64,000 nt of DNA from Xiheimicrobium sp052034585 (GTDB lineage: Bacteria; Myxococcota; Myxococcia; Myxococcales; Myxococcaceae), in NCBI GenBank assembly GCA_052034585.1, contig JBPOIJ010000011.1:57289-121288 (forward strand), read 5' to 3'. Position 1 is the first letter of the stretch. Every line of letters begins with the position of its first letter. Below, in pieces: positions 1 to 10,093 of this stretch. Below the pieces are notes generated by a model. The model saw only the letters and a list, made by a program, of their open reading frames with translations. It was not told the origin of the DNA and ran no database searches. The position numbers and the translations under genes were made by a program.

Positions 1-1
1 C

Positions 2-1444
2 GAGGTCTCGGTGGCGTTGGGCGAGAGCCTCGCCAACGCCGGTCAGGGCAAGGAGGCCGCGTCGATCTACCGGCGCGCGTTGAGCGAGCCCAAGGTGATC
101 GCCGAGCTCGCCGAGGATCTCCCGCGCCGGGCCGCCGAGCAGCTGCTCACCAGCGGGCACGTCGACGAGGGCCTCTCGGCGATCGCCGAGGTGCTCCGCG
201 GGTTGGACATGACGCTCGCGAAGACGCCGCGGCGAGCGGTCGGCGCGCTCTTGTTTCGCCGGGCCCACCTCGCCCTCCGTGGGCTCTCCTTCGACGAACG
301 GACGGCCGCCGAGGTGAGCCCCGCGCTCTTGCGCCGGATCGATGCCTGCTGGGCCGTGTCGGTCGGCATGAGCATGGTGGACACGATCCGCGGAGCGTCG
401 TTCCAGACCCGGCAGCTCCTGCTCGCCCTCGACGCCGGAGAACCCTGGCGGATCGCCCGCGCCATCGCCGCCGAGGCTGCCTTTCTGGCCACCGACGGGC
501 GGCGGGCCGAGAAGAAGGCGAAGGCGCTGATCGAACAGGCGAGGGTGCTCTGTGAGCGGGTGGGCGACGCGCGCCTCGAAGGCCTGCTCGCGTTCTGTGA
601 AGGGCTGACCCGTTTCCTCGTGGGCGATTTCCGGGAAGCGAAGTCGCGGGTCGCCGATGCCGAGGTCGTCTTGCGGGAGGCGGGCCTGGGCGTGTCGTGG
701 GAAGCGGCGACGGCGCGGCTCTTCGCGGTGTGGTCGCTCTTCTATCTCGGAGAGATCGGCGCGCTGTCGAAGCGAATTCCAGCGTTGTTGAGAGACGCCG
801 AGGCACGGGGCGATCGGTACGCGGTCACCAGCCTCACCGTGGGCCTGGCGAACGTGCACCTCCTCGCCGAGGGACAGCCCGAGCTGGCTCGCCAGGCGGT
901 ACAGCGCGCGATGGCTGCCTGGCCGTCGAAGGCGTTCCACTTTCAGCACTACTGGGCGGCGCTCTCGGAGGGGCTCATCGGGCTCTACGAAGGGAAGCCG
1001 GCACCCGCCCTCGCGCGCCTCGACGCCGTCTGGCCGGAGCTCGAGCGCACGATGCTCCTGCGCATTCAGAACGTCCGGGTGGAGGCGATCTCACTGCGCG
1101 CCCGGCTGGCCTTCGCGGCGGGAGATCTCGCGCGCGCGAAGAGCTCGGCCCAGCAGCTCCTCACCGAAGGCGTGGGTTGGGCGAGGGCGCAGGGCCTGGC
1201 CCTCGAGGCGCTCCTCTCGAAGACGCACGCTCAGCCACGGCTGAGTGACGCCATCGCGCTCTTCGACGAGAGCGGCATGCGCCTGTTCGGCGCGGCGACC
1301 CGGCTCAGGTTGAGCGAGCTGCAAGGGCCCGAGCTCGGCGCCGCCAACGCCCGCGCCGCACGCGCCTGGTTCGAGACCCAGGACGTGCGGGAGCCGGATC
1401 GGTTCGCCCGAATGTTGGTGCCCGAGTTCACGACGTCACGGTGA
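2..1444 (+). CDS. C-terminal part of a TPR-rich protein, probably a large kinase/ATPase regulator (partial)
   Basis: The frame is open from the first bases of the window, so the gene begins upstream; about 480 residues are visible. They are almost entirely alpha-helical, rich in Ala, Arg, Glu and Leu, with repeated helix pairs typical of tetratricopeptide repeats (for example around residues 30-60, 160-220 and 330-400). No catalytic motif lies in this part. In myxobacteria such tails commonly belong to proteins with an N-terminal Ser/Thr kinase and an AAA ATPase domain; that is inference because the N-terminus is missing. The last 17 bases overlap the 3' end of the convergent E1-like gene. 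Confidence 0.65.
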   Translation, partial: EVSVALGESLANAGQGKEAASIYRRALSEPKVIAELAEDLPRRAAEQLLTSGHVDEGLSAIAEVLRGLDMTLAKTPRRAVGALLFRRAHLALRGLSFDERTAAEVSPALLRRIDACWAVSVGMSMVDTIRGASFQTRQLLLALDAGEPWRIARAIAAEAAFLATDGRRAEKKAKALIEQARVLCERVGDARLEGLLAFCEGLTRFLVGDFREAKSRVADAEVVLREAGLGVSWEAATARLFAVWSLFYLGEIGALSKRIPALLRDAEARGDRYAVTSLTVGLANVHLLAEGQPELARQAVQRAMAAWPSKAFHFQHYWAALSEGLIGLYEGKPAPALARLDAVWPELERTMLLRIQNVRVEAISLRARLAFAAGDLARAKSSAQQLLTEGVGWARAQGLALEALLSKTHAQPRLSDAIALFDESGMRLFGAATRLRLSELQGPELGAANARAARAWFETQDVREPDRFARMLVPEFTTSR

Positions 1445-2003
1445 CGGACTTGAGGCCCACCATCGAGTCGCGCTGGTCCTTCTTCGCCACGAAGTCCTGA
1501 ATGGTGCGCGCGAGGGTCGCCGAGAGGAGCCCGATCATCGGCAGGTGCTCGCCGCCCTCGCAGGTGGCCTGGCCGGCCTGATCCTCCGCGTCGGGCACGA
1601 AGCGCTCGTCCCACCGGACGATGCCGAAGGAGCCATCGCCCGAGATGGCGGCGTGCACGAGCGCCAGCCCCTTGGCCCGGGCGTGCTCGCTGACGATCTT
1701 CCGGCTCTCGGCATTGTCGAAGCAGTCGACGATGAGCCCCGCGTCACGGGTCAACTGCTCGACGTTCTCGCGGGTGAGCCGCACGCCGAACGCCTCGGCC
1801 TTCACGCCGTGGAAGTTGAGCAGCTGCAGCTTGAGCGCCTCGGCCTTGTTCTTCCCGAGCGACTGCTTCACGTAGGCCTGGGCGAGCAGGTTCTTCGACT
1901 CCACCTTGTCGAAGTCGACGAAGACGAGGGTCGCGTCGAGCGAGCGGCAGAGCACCGCAGTGTTCGAGCCCAGCGCGCCCACTCCCAAGATCACGATTCG
2001 CAT
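1428..2003 (-). CDS. ThiF/E1-like adenylyltransferase, short form
   Basis: 191 residues with a Rossmann nucleotide-binding start (GVGALGS, residues 7-13), the acidic pair VDFD (D30, D32), N38, Q42, lysines at 51/53 and DCFDN at 93-97, all hallmarks of the ThiF/MoeB/E1 superfamily that adenylates the C-terminus of ubiquitin-like proteins. C148 (TCEGGEHLP) could be the thiol acceptor. The usual Arg of the 'N..RQ' motif is Ala (A41), the CxxC zinc pairs of MoeB/ThiF are absent, and the protein is shorter than the usual roughly 250 residues. The ATG is preceded by a strong GAGGAGG. The gene lies just downstream of a ubiquitin-like gene with a hairpin between them, so it probably acts on that protein (inference). 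Confidence 0.8.
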   Translation of the reverse strand: MRIVILGVGALGSNTAVLCRSLDATLVFVDFDKVESKNLLAQAYVKQSLGKNKAEALKLQLLNFHGVKAEAFGVRLTRENVEQLTRDAGLIVDCFDNAESRKIVSEHARAKGLALVHAAISGDGSFGIVRWDERFVPDAEDQAGQATCEGGEHLPMIGLLSATLARTIQDFVAKKDQRDSMVGLKSVTVTS

Positions 2004-2022
2004 CGGCCCCTCCTCACGACTT

Positions 2023-2076
2023 CGAAACGAAAAACGACGAGAGCACGTCCCTCACCGTCGAGGTCCGTGCTCTCGT
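2023..2076 (-). terminator. Hairpin plus T-rich tract between the ubiquitin-like and E1-like genes
   Basis: Perfect 11-bp inverted repeat, ACGAGAGCACG (2037-2047) and CGTGCTCTCGT (2066-2076), with an 18-nt loop. On the minus strand it is followed at once by a T-rich tract (complement of 2023-2035). It lies after the ubiquitin-like gene stop and before the E1-like gene start, so it would act as a terminator or partial attenuator and leave the upstream message more abundant. Confidence 0.7.
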
Positions 2077-2099
2077 TTCCAGGCCGTGGGCCGCTTCGC

Positions 2100-2336
2100 T
2101 CACGCGCCGAACGGCACCTTCGGGCGCAGGTACAGGCGCGCGCCACCCTGCAGCCGGTCGACCACGAAGCCGTCGAACGCGCGCAGGTTGATGTTCGGCA
2201 GGTGCAGGCCAGGCACCTCGCCGTTGCGGACGACCTCGACCGCGATCCGCTTGAGATCGGCGTCCGAGACCACGCCGTCGACCTCGATCGGGTAGTCCGC
2301 CGACAAGCCGTTGTAGGTGATGTTCAAGATCGCCAT
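2100..2336 (-). CDS. Small ubiquitin-like (beta-grasp) protein
   Basis: 78 residues. The order reads as beta-hairpin (residues 2-20, with NITYNG), helix (about 26-40, SDADLKRIAVEVV), then strands ending FVVDRLQGGARLYLRP and a short tail KVPFGA. This size and order resemble a ubiquitin/beta-grasp fold. The penultimate Gly could be the conjugation or activation residue if the last Ala is removed; there is no Gly-Gly end. The ATG has GGAGG six bases upstream. It lies 66 bp after an FHA-type activator gene and 96 bp before a ThiF/E1-like gene. No E2- or JAB-like gene is seen nearby. The ubiquitin-like assignment rests on pattern and context and needs a structure-based check. Confidence 0.6.
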   Translation of the reverse strand: MAILNITYNGLSADYPIEVDGVVSDADLKRIAVEVVRNGEVPGLHLPNINLRAFDGFVVDRLQGGARLYLRPKVPFGA

Positions 2337-2402
2337 TCGCCGCCTCCTTGGTGAGGTGCTCCAGAACGCTCTCGACGGGCCGACGCGAGGGGACTGACCA
2401 GC

Positions 2403-3734
2403 TCAGCCCAGGCCGTCGGCGTTCTTGAGATCCTTGAGCCGCAGGCCGTTCTTCTTGAGGAGCCGGTAGAGGCTCTGCATCGACAGCCCGGTGCGCTGCT
2501 CGGCGACCTGCATGTCGAAGTTCGCCTGCTTCATCACCTCGGCGAAGTAGTGGCGCTCGAAGTCGCCCACCACCCGATCCTTGGCCTCGTGGTACTGCAG
2601 CTTGGAGGCGATCTCGATGAGCGTCGTGTGATCGGTGCGCTTCTCGCCCTGCACGAGCAGATCGAGCCACGAGCGATTTCCCGTCGCCTGCATCAGCGCG
2701 CCGCGCTCGAGCACGTTGCGCAGCTCGCGAACGTTCCCCGGCCAGTCGTAGCCCTCGAGGAGCGAGAGCGTCTGCGGCGAGAGATCGAACGGCGCCGAGA
2801 GGCCCTTCACCAGGTGCCTCGCCAGCAGGGGAATGTCGATCTTCCGGGTGCGCAGCGGAGGGAGCCGAACGCGGGCGACGTTGAGGCGGAAGTAGAGCTC
2901 CTGGCGGAACTTTCCCTGCTGGACTTCCTCGAGGAGGTTGCGGGCCGTCGAGGCGATGATCCGCACGTCGAGCTTGCGGGCGGGTTGGCCGCCGTAGGGA
3001 GGGATCTCCTTCGTCTCGAGGATGCGCACCAGCTTGGGCTGCACCACGTCGGGCAGCTCGCCGATCTCGTCGAGGAAGAGGGTGCCGTTCTTCGCGGTGA
3101 GGAAGGCGCCGTCTTCGCCGAAGAGCTCTCGATCGGCGTTCTGCTGGGAGAGCATCGCGCAGTCGACGACGCGGAACGGCCCGTAGCGCTTGGCCGAGAG
3201 CGCATGAACGGCCCGCGCCGCGAGCTCCTTGCCAGTGCCGGTCTCGCCCTCGAGGAGCAGGGTGACGTCTTCCCGCGCGATTCTCCGCAGCTCGGCGAAG
3301 ACGATGCGCATGGCCTCCGAGGTGCCGACGAGCTCACCGAAGCTCTCGGCGTCGAGCAGCTCCATCTCGGTGTCCTTCGTCTTGCGCTTCACCACCAGGC
3401 GCGTCTTGCCGATCGAGATCTTGTCGCCCGAGTCGATGAAGACCTGCATCACCTGCCGGCCCTCGAGGAAGGTGCCGTTGCGGCTCTGGAGATCGCGCAG
3501 GAGCAGCCCGCGGATCGTCCGCTCGATCTCGAAGTGCCGGCGGCTCACCGTGGTGTCGGTGAGGACGAGATCGTTGGCGGGATCGCTGCCGACCCGAACG
3601 AGCCCCTCCAGCGTCGTCACCTTCTTGCCCTTGTCTGGCCCGGCGATGACCTCGACGGTCCACTCGCGAACGGGCACCCGGCTGATCGTCTCGCCCGGAA
3701 TCGTGACCGATTCCGTCAGTTCAGGAGGACTCAC
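2403..3734 (-). CDS. FHA-domain, NtrC-family AAA+ transcriptional regulator lacking a normal GAFTGA loop
   Basis: 443 residues, GTG start. An N-terminal FHA domain (about 27-115; RVGSDPANDLVL, SRRH, RNGTF) would bind phosphothreonine peptides. A sigma54-activator AAA+ domain follows (about 135-360), with Walker A GETGTGKE (163-170), Walker B LFLDEIGE (219-226) and an arginine-finger region. A Fis-type helix-turn-helix closes the protein (about 395-430; AEQRTGLSMQSLYRLLKKNG). Between ELFG and the Walker B segment the usual L1 loop is some 15 residues shorter and reads GAFLTA instead of GAFTGA, so classical sigma54 contact is doubtful. The gene is first in a minus-strand cluster with the ubiquitin-like and E1-like genes. 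Kinases elsewhere in the window are possible partners of the FHA domain. Confidence 0.88.
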   Translation of the reverse strand: MSPPELTESVTIPGETISRVPVREWTVEVIAGPDKGKKVTTLEGLVRVGSDPANDLVLTDTTVSRRHFEIERTIRGLLLRDLQSRNGTFLEGRQVMQVFIDSGDKISIGKTRLVVKRKTKDTEMELLDAESFGELVGTSEAMRIVFAELRRIAREDVTLLLEGETGTGKELAARAVHALSAKRYGPFRVVDCAMLSQQNADRELFGEDGAFLTAKNGTLFLDEIGELPDVVQPKLVRILETKEIPPYGGQPARKLDVRIIASTARNLLEEVQQGKFRQELYFRLNVARVRLPPLRTRKIDIPLLARHLVKGLSAPFDLSPQTLSLLEGYDWPGNVRELRNVLERGALMQATGNRSWLDLLVQGEKRTDHTTLIEIASKLQYHEAKDRVVGDFERHYFAEVMKQANFDMQVAEQRTGLSMQSLYRLLKKNGLRLKDLKNADGLG

Positions 3735-3814
3735 GGGGCCGCAGTGTAGCGCTTGCGCGCCTCAGCACGAGGGGATTGCGTCGGGAGTGTGACGCGACGT
3801 GCGGCGGGGCGCGG

Positions 3815-4894
3815 TCAATTCAGCGCGCCGAAGTCGCACACCTCGATCGCCTCGGCGCTCGTCTGGAGCCGCAGCTCGTCGCGGTAGCCCTCGGCGTCGC
3901 CAGCGATCTGGAACGGCATCGGCCGGGAGAAGCGCACCGAGACGTCGCTGGCGAGGAAGTCGTGCAGCCCCTCGGGGAACCAGGTGCCCGACCACAGCCC
4001 AGGGAGGTTCGCGAGGATCTTCGCCGCAGGGATCTTCCCCACCCGGAGATCGAACATGCCGCGCCGCTTGCCGGCGAAGGGGAACATCTTCAGCTCGTAG
4101 CCATAGAAGGGGATCGTCCCCGCAGCGGCCATCATCAGCGCGCCCTTGAAGAGGGTCGAGCCGGGCCCGAAGGTCTCCACCGGCTTGCCATCGGCGCCCA
4201 TTCGCCAGGCCACCGAGCCGTGGTTGACGATCTCGCAGTCGACCGAGTTCGAGTTCGCCAGGTAGTAGGGCACCGTCTTCAGCGCGACCGAGGTGAAGTA
4301 CCCGCCCGGCCCCGACATCAACCGCGCGAGCGGCCCTTCGGCGAAGCTGTTCTTCAACTTGATGTAGTCGTTGAGGAGCTGCCCATCCATCCCCAGGCCG
4401 GCGAACGGCGCCCGCTTGCCGTCGATGAGGAGGAGATCGATCGCGCGAGTGCCCGGCACTTCGCCCGAGCGCGCGCGGAGCACGTCGTCGAGGAAGCCGT
4501 CACCCTTGGTGGGCGAGGCCTTGACCCAGGTGGCCAGCGAGTTGCCGGTGCCCAGCTTGAGGATGCCGAAGCGCGGCGTCGGCGTGGAGTGGTAGCGACG
4601 GCGCCGGTTCACCTCGCCCAGCACCTCGTTGACGAAGCAGGTGAGGGTGCCGTCTCCGCCGCCGAGGAAGACCGTCTGGTATCCGCGATCGACGACCGTC
4701 TGGGCGATGCGCCTGGCGTCGAGTTCGGATCGGGAGAGGAAGAGATCGCCCTCCGGCACGACGTGGGAGAGCGCTCGCACGATCTTCGCGCTCACCCGCC
4801 GCGCGTTCGCGTTGAGGAGCACCGCCACCTTGTGCTCGACGTCGAGCTTCGGCGGGACCTGCTCGATCGTGCTGCGATAGGGCTGAACCCACAT
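3815..4894 (-). CDS. Diacylglycerol/sphingosine-type lipid kinase
   Basis: 359 residues from the ATG at 4894, which has GGAGG upstream on the minus strand; an in-frame start at 4987 would add 31 basic residues of doubtful value. The DAGK catalytic domain is clear: VAVLLNANARRVS near the N-terminus, the nucleotide-binding loop VFLGGGDGTLT, and ILKLGTGNSLA. The C-terminal half has the beta-sandwich features of YegS/DgkB-like kinases. The expected reaction is ATP-dependent phosphorylation of diacylglycerol or a related lipid at the inner membrane face. It ends 80 bp upstream of the FHA regulator on the same strand. The 5' end faces dnaK divergently. Confidence 0.85.
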   Translation of the reverse strand: MWVQPYRSTIEQVPPKLDVEHKVAVLLNANARRVSAKIVRALSHVVPEGDLFLSRSELDARRIAQTVVDRGYQTVFLGGGDGTLTCFVNEVLGEVNRRRRYHSTPTPRFGILKLGTGNSLATWVKASPTKGDGFLDDVLRARSGEVPGTRAIDLLLIDGKRAPFAGLGMDGQLLNDYIKLKNSFAEGPLARLMSGPGGYFTSVALKTVPYYLANSNSVDCEIVNHGSVAWRMGADGKPVETFGPGSTLFKGALMMAAAGTIPFYGYELKMFPFAGKRRGMFDLRVGKIPAAKILANLPGLWSGTWFPEGLHDFLASDVSVRFSRPMPFQIAGDAEGYRDELRLQTSAEAIEVCDFGALN

Positions 4895-5114
4895 GGTGCC
4901 GGCCTCCAGGAAAACCTGCCCGACGGAGCCCCCCAAACGACGTCGTGCGCTGGTCCTCTGAGCAGGAGTCTTGCCAAGGTGCGGCATTGGCGAACCATCT
5001 GAAATAATGAGGAAACGCGCACAGCGTCATGCGCTCGCTGGCACCTGACGGTGGCGGTCAGTGCGAAGGCTGTTACGCGCTTGACACCCTCGCACGGAGA
5101 AGTTTCCAGCCGCA

Positions 5115-5142
5115 TTGACAGCCCAGTGGCCCTGGTTAGCTT
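5115..5142 (+). promoter_or_regulatory. Candidate housekeeping promoter of dnaK
   Basis: TTGACA (5115-5120) and TAGCTT (5137-5142) are separated by 16 bp and lie about 70 bp upstream of the dnaK ATG. The -10 is only a fair match to TATAAT. A second TTGACA lies near 5091 without a matching -10. No CIRCE element (TTAGCACTC/GAGTGCTAA) and no convincing sigma32 promoter were found. Confidence 0.4.
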
Positions 5143-5209
5143 GCGTTCATCACGGGCTGACAAAAAGCTCCGCGATTTCAAACATTTGGCGCGTTGCGCC
5201 GGAGGATGT

Positions 5210-7123
<1,914 letters not shown>

Positions 7124-7148
7124 GCGCACAACTCGACGCAGCACCACG

Positions 7149-7182
7149 GCGGGATCTCGATCAACTCGAGGTCCCGCTTTTT
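7149..7182 (+). terminator. Rho-independent terminator of dnaK
   Basis: GCGGGATCTCGA (7149-7160) pairs with TCGAGGTCCCGC (7166-7177), 12 bp with a single G-T wobble and a 5-nt loop, followed by five T. It starts 25 bp after the dnaK stop. Confidence 0.9.
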
Positions 7183-7357
7183 CGTTCGGCGCTGTGGAGG
7201 CGGCTCCCCACGTCGGGTGAGTCGCGCGTGCGCCACCTCGGTCGCGACGATCGTCAAGGCGTGAGAACGACGGTGGTCATGTGAGACGCCCTCCCGCACG
7301 AGCGCACGGCGGCGACTAGCGTCTCACTGGGGGCTCGGCTCTACGGTTGCCCTCCCC

Positions 7358-9139
7358 ATGCACGGCTTCGACGTCGAGGAGAAGCTCGCCGACGGATCGG
7401 CGGTCGAGGTGTTTCTGGCGCGCTCGTCGTCCGGGCGGGTGCTGGTGCAGGTGAGTCGCCCCGAGCTGGGCAACGACATCGAACTCTACGCGCGCTTCAT
7501 GGACGTGACCCGCCGCGCGAAGGCGCTCAAGCACCCCGGGTTGGTGAGCGTCGATCACGTCCACTGCGCGAGCGACGGCCGGTTCGTCGTCGTCAGCGAG
7601 CCGGTCACCGGCACGACGGCGCAGGCCTTCCTCGAGGCACGCGGGCCGCTCTCGAGCGAGCTGGCGATCGCCTGGGGCTTGTCGCTGTCCGAGGCGCTCC
7701 AGTTCCTCCACGATCACGGCTTGGTGCACGGCTGCCTCGCCCCGCAGCACGTCTTCCTCGAGGGCGCGAAGGAGGCGCCGACGGTTCGGCTCCTCGACAC
7801 CGCGCTGATGCTCTTCCGCGACGTGCGCTCGTTGCCGGTGCCGAAGGATCGGGTGCTGGTCGCGCCGCAGTACCTCGCGCCCGAGCGCGTCGCTGGAAAC
7901 CGCGCGACGCCCGAGTCCGACGTCTATGGCCTGGGCGTGATGCTCTACGAGCTGCTCACTGGCGCGCCGCCGTTCTCGGGTGAGACGAGCGCGGTGACGA
8001 AGCAGCTCCACATCGTGGCCCCGGTTCCGCCGATGCCGCCGCACCTCACCGCCTGGGACGAGGTGTTCGACCGCGCCTTGGCGAAGAACCCCGCCGATCG
8101 CTTCGAGTCGATGCTCGCCTTCCGTCAGGCGCTCGTCGATCTCGAGATGCGCGTCACTTCGGTCGAAGGGGTCTCTCCCATCGTCCAAGGCGTGCCGATT
8201 CCCACCAGCACCCAATCGGGCGTGCGGCCGGCCGAGGCGGTCGAGACGATCGGCAGCTGGCGCGTCGAGCGCACGATCGGCGAAGGGGGAATGGGCCGAG
8301 TCGTCGAAGCGCGACACCTGACGCTCAACCTGCGCGCGGCGGTGAAGATCCTGCACCCGCAGCTCACCGAGCAGCCCGATCAGGTGCAGCGCTTCATTCA
8401 GGAGGCCCAGTCGATCAGCCACCTCGAACACAGCGGCATCGTGAAGGTGTTCGATCTGATCAACGAGCCGAACCAGGTCGCCTTCGTCATGGAGTACCTC
8501 GAAGGCAAGACGCTCAAGCAGCTGGCGCGGGAACGGCCGCTCGAGCTGGTGCGATCGCTCAAGCTCATCGGCCAGGCGGCGAGCGCGCTCGCGGCGGCGC
8601 ACCACATTGGGGTGATTCACCGCGACATCAAGCCCGACAACCTGCTCGTCCTGAACGGCACCGAGCAGCTCAAGATCCTCGACTTCGGCGTCGCTCGGGT
8701 GCGCCAGCCACGCACTCAGGAGATCCCGCGCCTCACCCAGGTGGGCCAGGTGGTGGGAACCCCGCTGTGGATGGCGCCCGAGCAGGTGCTCGGCCAGGAC
8801 GTCGACGAACGCGCCGACATCTACGCGCTCGCCACCGTGCTCTACACCCTCGTCGCCCGCCGGTTCCCCTTCGAGGGCGGCGCGATGAGCGAGGTCGTGA
8901 TGTCGCGCTTGTCGGGCGAGCCGAAGCCGGTGGGTGACTTCACCTTCCTCGGGGAGCCGATTCCCAAGAAGCTCCAGACGCTCTTGTCGGTCTGCCTGTC
9001 GCGGCAGGTCACTCGGCGGCTCAGCAGCGCGAAGGCGATGGCAGACGCGATCGAGTCGATCCTCCAGGCGCTCAAGGAGCCGGAGCCGGAAGAAGATCTC
9101 ACGCCCTCCGGGCGCTGGACGATCTTCAAGCGCTCCTGA
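7358..9139 (+). CDS. Tandem pseudokinase-Ser/Thr protein kinase
   Basis: 593 residues with two kinase folds. Domain 1 (about 1-265) keeps the lobe layout and APE-like AP(Q)YLAPER, but the catalytic loop is HGCLAPQ (124-130) instead of HRDxxxxN, DFG is DTA (147-149), and the ATP-lysine position is Gln (VLVQV); it should be catalytically dead. Domain 2 (about 300-575) is a complete Hanks-type kinase: GEGGMGRVV (308-316), AVK (K330), HRDIKPDN (421-428), DFG (442-444), GTPLWMAPEQ. There is no transmembrane segment, so it is likely cytoplasmic. The first domain may regulate the second or dock a substrate (inference). It stands alone behind the dnaK terminator and converges with the DUF72 gene. Confidence 0.9.
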   Translation: MHGFDVEEKLADGSAVEVFLARSSSGRVLVQVSRPELGNDIELYARFMDVTRRAKALKHPGLVSVDHVHCASDGRFVVVSEPVTGTTAQAFLEARGPLSSELAIAWGLSLSEALQFLHDHGLVHGCLAPQHVFLEGAKEAPTVRLLDTALMLFRDVRSLPVPKDRVLVAPQYLAPERVAGNRATPESDVYGLGVMLYELLTGAPPFSGETSAVTKQLHIVAPVPPMPPHLTAWDEVFDRALAKNPADRFESMLAFRQALVDLEMRVTSVEGVSPIVQGVPIPTSTQSGVRPAEAVETIGSWRVERTIGEGGMGRVVEARHLTLNLRAAVKILHPQLTEQPDQVQRFIQEAQSISHLEHSGIVKVFDLINEPNQVAFVMEYLEGKTLKQLARERPLELVRSLKLIGQAASALAAAHHIGVIHRDIKPDNLLVLNGTEQLKILDFGVARVRQPRTQEIPRLTQVGQVVGTPLWMAPEQVLGQDVDERADIYALATVLYTLVARRFPFEGGAMSEVVMSRLSGEPKPVGDFTFLGEPIPKKLQTLLSVCLSRQVTRRLSSAKAMADAIESILQALKEPEPEEDLTPSGRWTIFKRS

Positions 9140-9172
9140 GGCGCAGCTTCGGACGGGTTCGGCGTCGCGCGA

Positions 9173-10093
9173 TCAGGAGGCGTCCTCGAGCAGCCCGCGG
9201 ATGGTGAGCGGGCTCGAGCCCTCCGCTTTGTTGTTGACGATGATCCACAGCTGACGACGCGCCTTCGCGGTCGACGCGATCAGCCGTCTCACCGCCGCTC
9301 GCATCGCGTCGTCTCTCGCTTGGATTCGATCGAACGGAGCGAAGGCCTCTCGCGCTTCTTCGTAGCCGACGCCTTGCGGCAGCAGCAGCCGGCAGACGGC
9401 GAACGGCGCAGTGAAGGCCGCCTCTCGGGTGAGCTGCTCGTCGAGCGAGGGCATTCGCTCCCAGTGGTTGAAGACGTACGCGACGCCGTGCCGCGCGAGC
9501 ACGTCGAAGACGCCAGGCACCATCCACTCCGGGTTGCGCAGCTCGAGGCAGTACTGCGGCCCCCTCGGCAGCTCGGCGAAGAAGCGCTCGAGCTTCATCG
9601 CGAAGAGCGTGGGGGCGAGCAGCTCCGAGCGGGAGAGCGGCAGCATCTGGAACAGCAGCGGGCCGAGGTGTTCCTTGAAGGACGACAGCGCTGGCGTGAG
9701 CACCTCGTCGCGAAAGAGCTTCGCGTCGAGGAAGTTGGGGTTCGGCGCGCGGGTGCGTGGGTCGACGTAGGAACAGACCCGGCTCCAGACCTTCATCACG
9801 CAGCGAAAGCCGTCGGGCAGCTGCTTCGCGTAGCTCGACAACTCCAGGCTGGTGAGCGGCGAGTAGTAGCTGCGATCGATGCCGACGGTGTTGAAGAGCG
9901 GGTGGCGGGAATAGGTCTCGAGGCCGTGCGCGACCAGCTCCTCCATCGTCGGCGCGCCCGGGTAGACGATTCCCTTCCAGCCCGGAAACGTCCAGCTCGA
10001 GGTGCCGAGGAAGACGTGCGGCGGGCGCTTGCGAGCCAGCGCCTCGTCGGCGGAGAGATCGAGCGGCGGAGGAGGGAAGAGCGAGAACTGCAT
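9173..10093 (-). CDS. DUF72 family protein (YecE-like, TIM-barrel fold)
   Basis: 306 residues. Family features visible are the opening LGTSSWTFPGWKGIVYP (about 29-45), RHPLFNTVGIDRSYY, FRCVMKVW, LLFQMLP, CLELRNPEWM and the closing WIIVNNKAEGSSPLTIRGL. DUF72 proteins adopt a TIM-barrel fold and have no settled reaction. The ATG at 10093 overlaps the stop of the molybdopterin oxidoreductase (TGATG), so translation is coupled; the frame upstream of this ATG is a shadow of that gene. The pairing with an oxidoreductase hints at a redox or cofactor-related role, but this is only context. Confidence 0.88.
   Translation of the reverse strand: MQFSLFPPPPLDLSADEALARKRPPHVFLGTSSWTFPGWKGIVYPGAPTMEELVAHGLETYSRHPLFNTVGIDRSYYSPLTSLELSSYAKQLPDGFRCVMKVWSRVCSYVDPRTRAPNPNFLDAKLFRDEVLTPALSSFKEHLGPLLFQMLPLSRSELLAPTLFAMKLERFFAELPRGPQYCLELRNPEWMVPGVFDVLARHGVAYVFNHWERMPSLDEQLTREAAFTAPFAVCRLLLPQGVGYEEAREAFAPFDRIQARDDAMRAAVRRLIASTAKARRQLWIIVNNKAEGSSPLTIRGLLEDAS

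Noticed and set aside
5051..5209. 53-residue N-terminal extension of DnaK
   Set aside because: DnaK starts at MAKIIGIDLGTTNS with GGAGG just upstream; the extension has no family similarity and overlaps the putative promoter.
4988..5209. CIRCE or sigma32 heat-shock control of dnaK
   Set aside because: No TTAGCACTC/GAGTGCTAA inverted repeat and no CTTGAA-N13-CCCCAT-like promoter was found.
9134..9178. CTCCTGA/TCAGGAG inverted repeat between convergent genes as a terminator
   Set aside because: The stem is only 7 bp with a loop of about 31 bases and no T-run; chance is likely.
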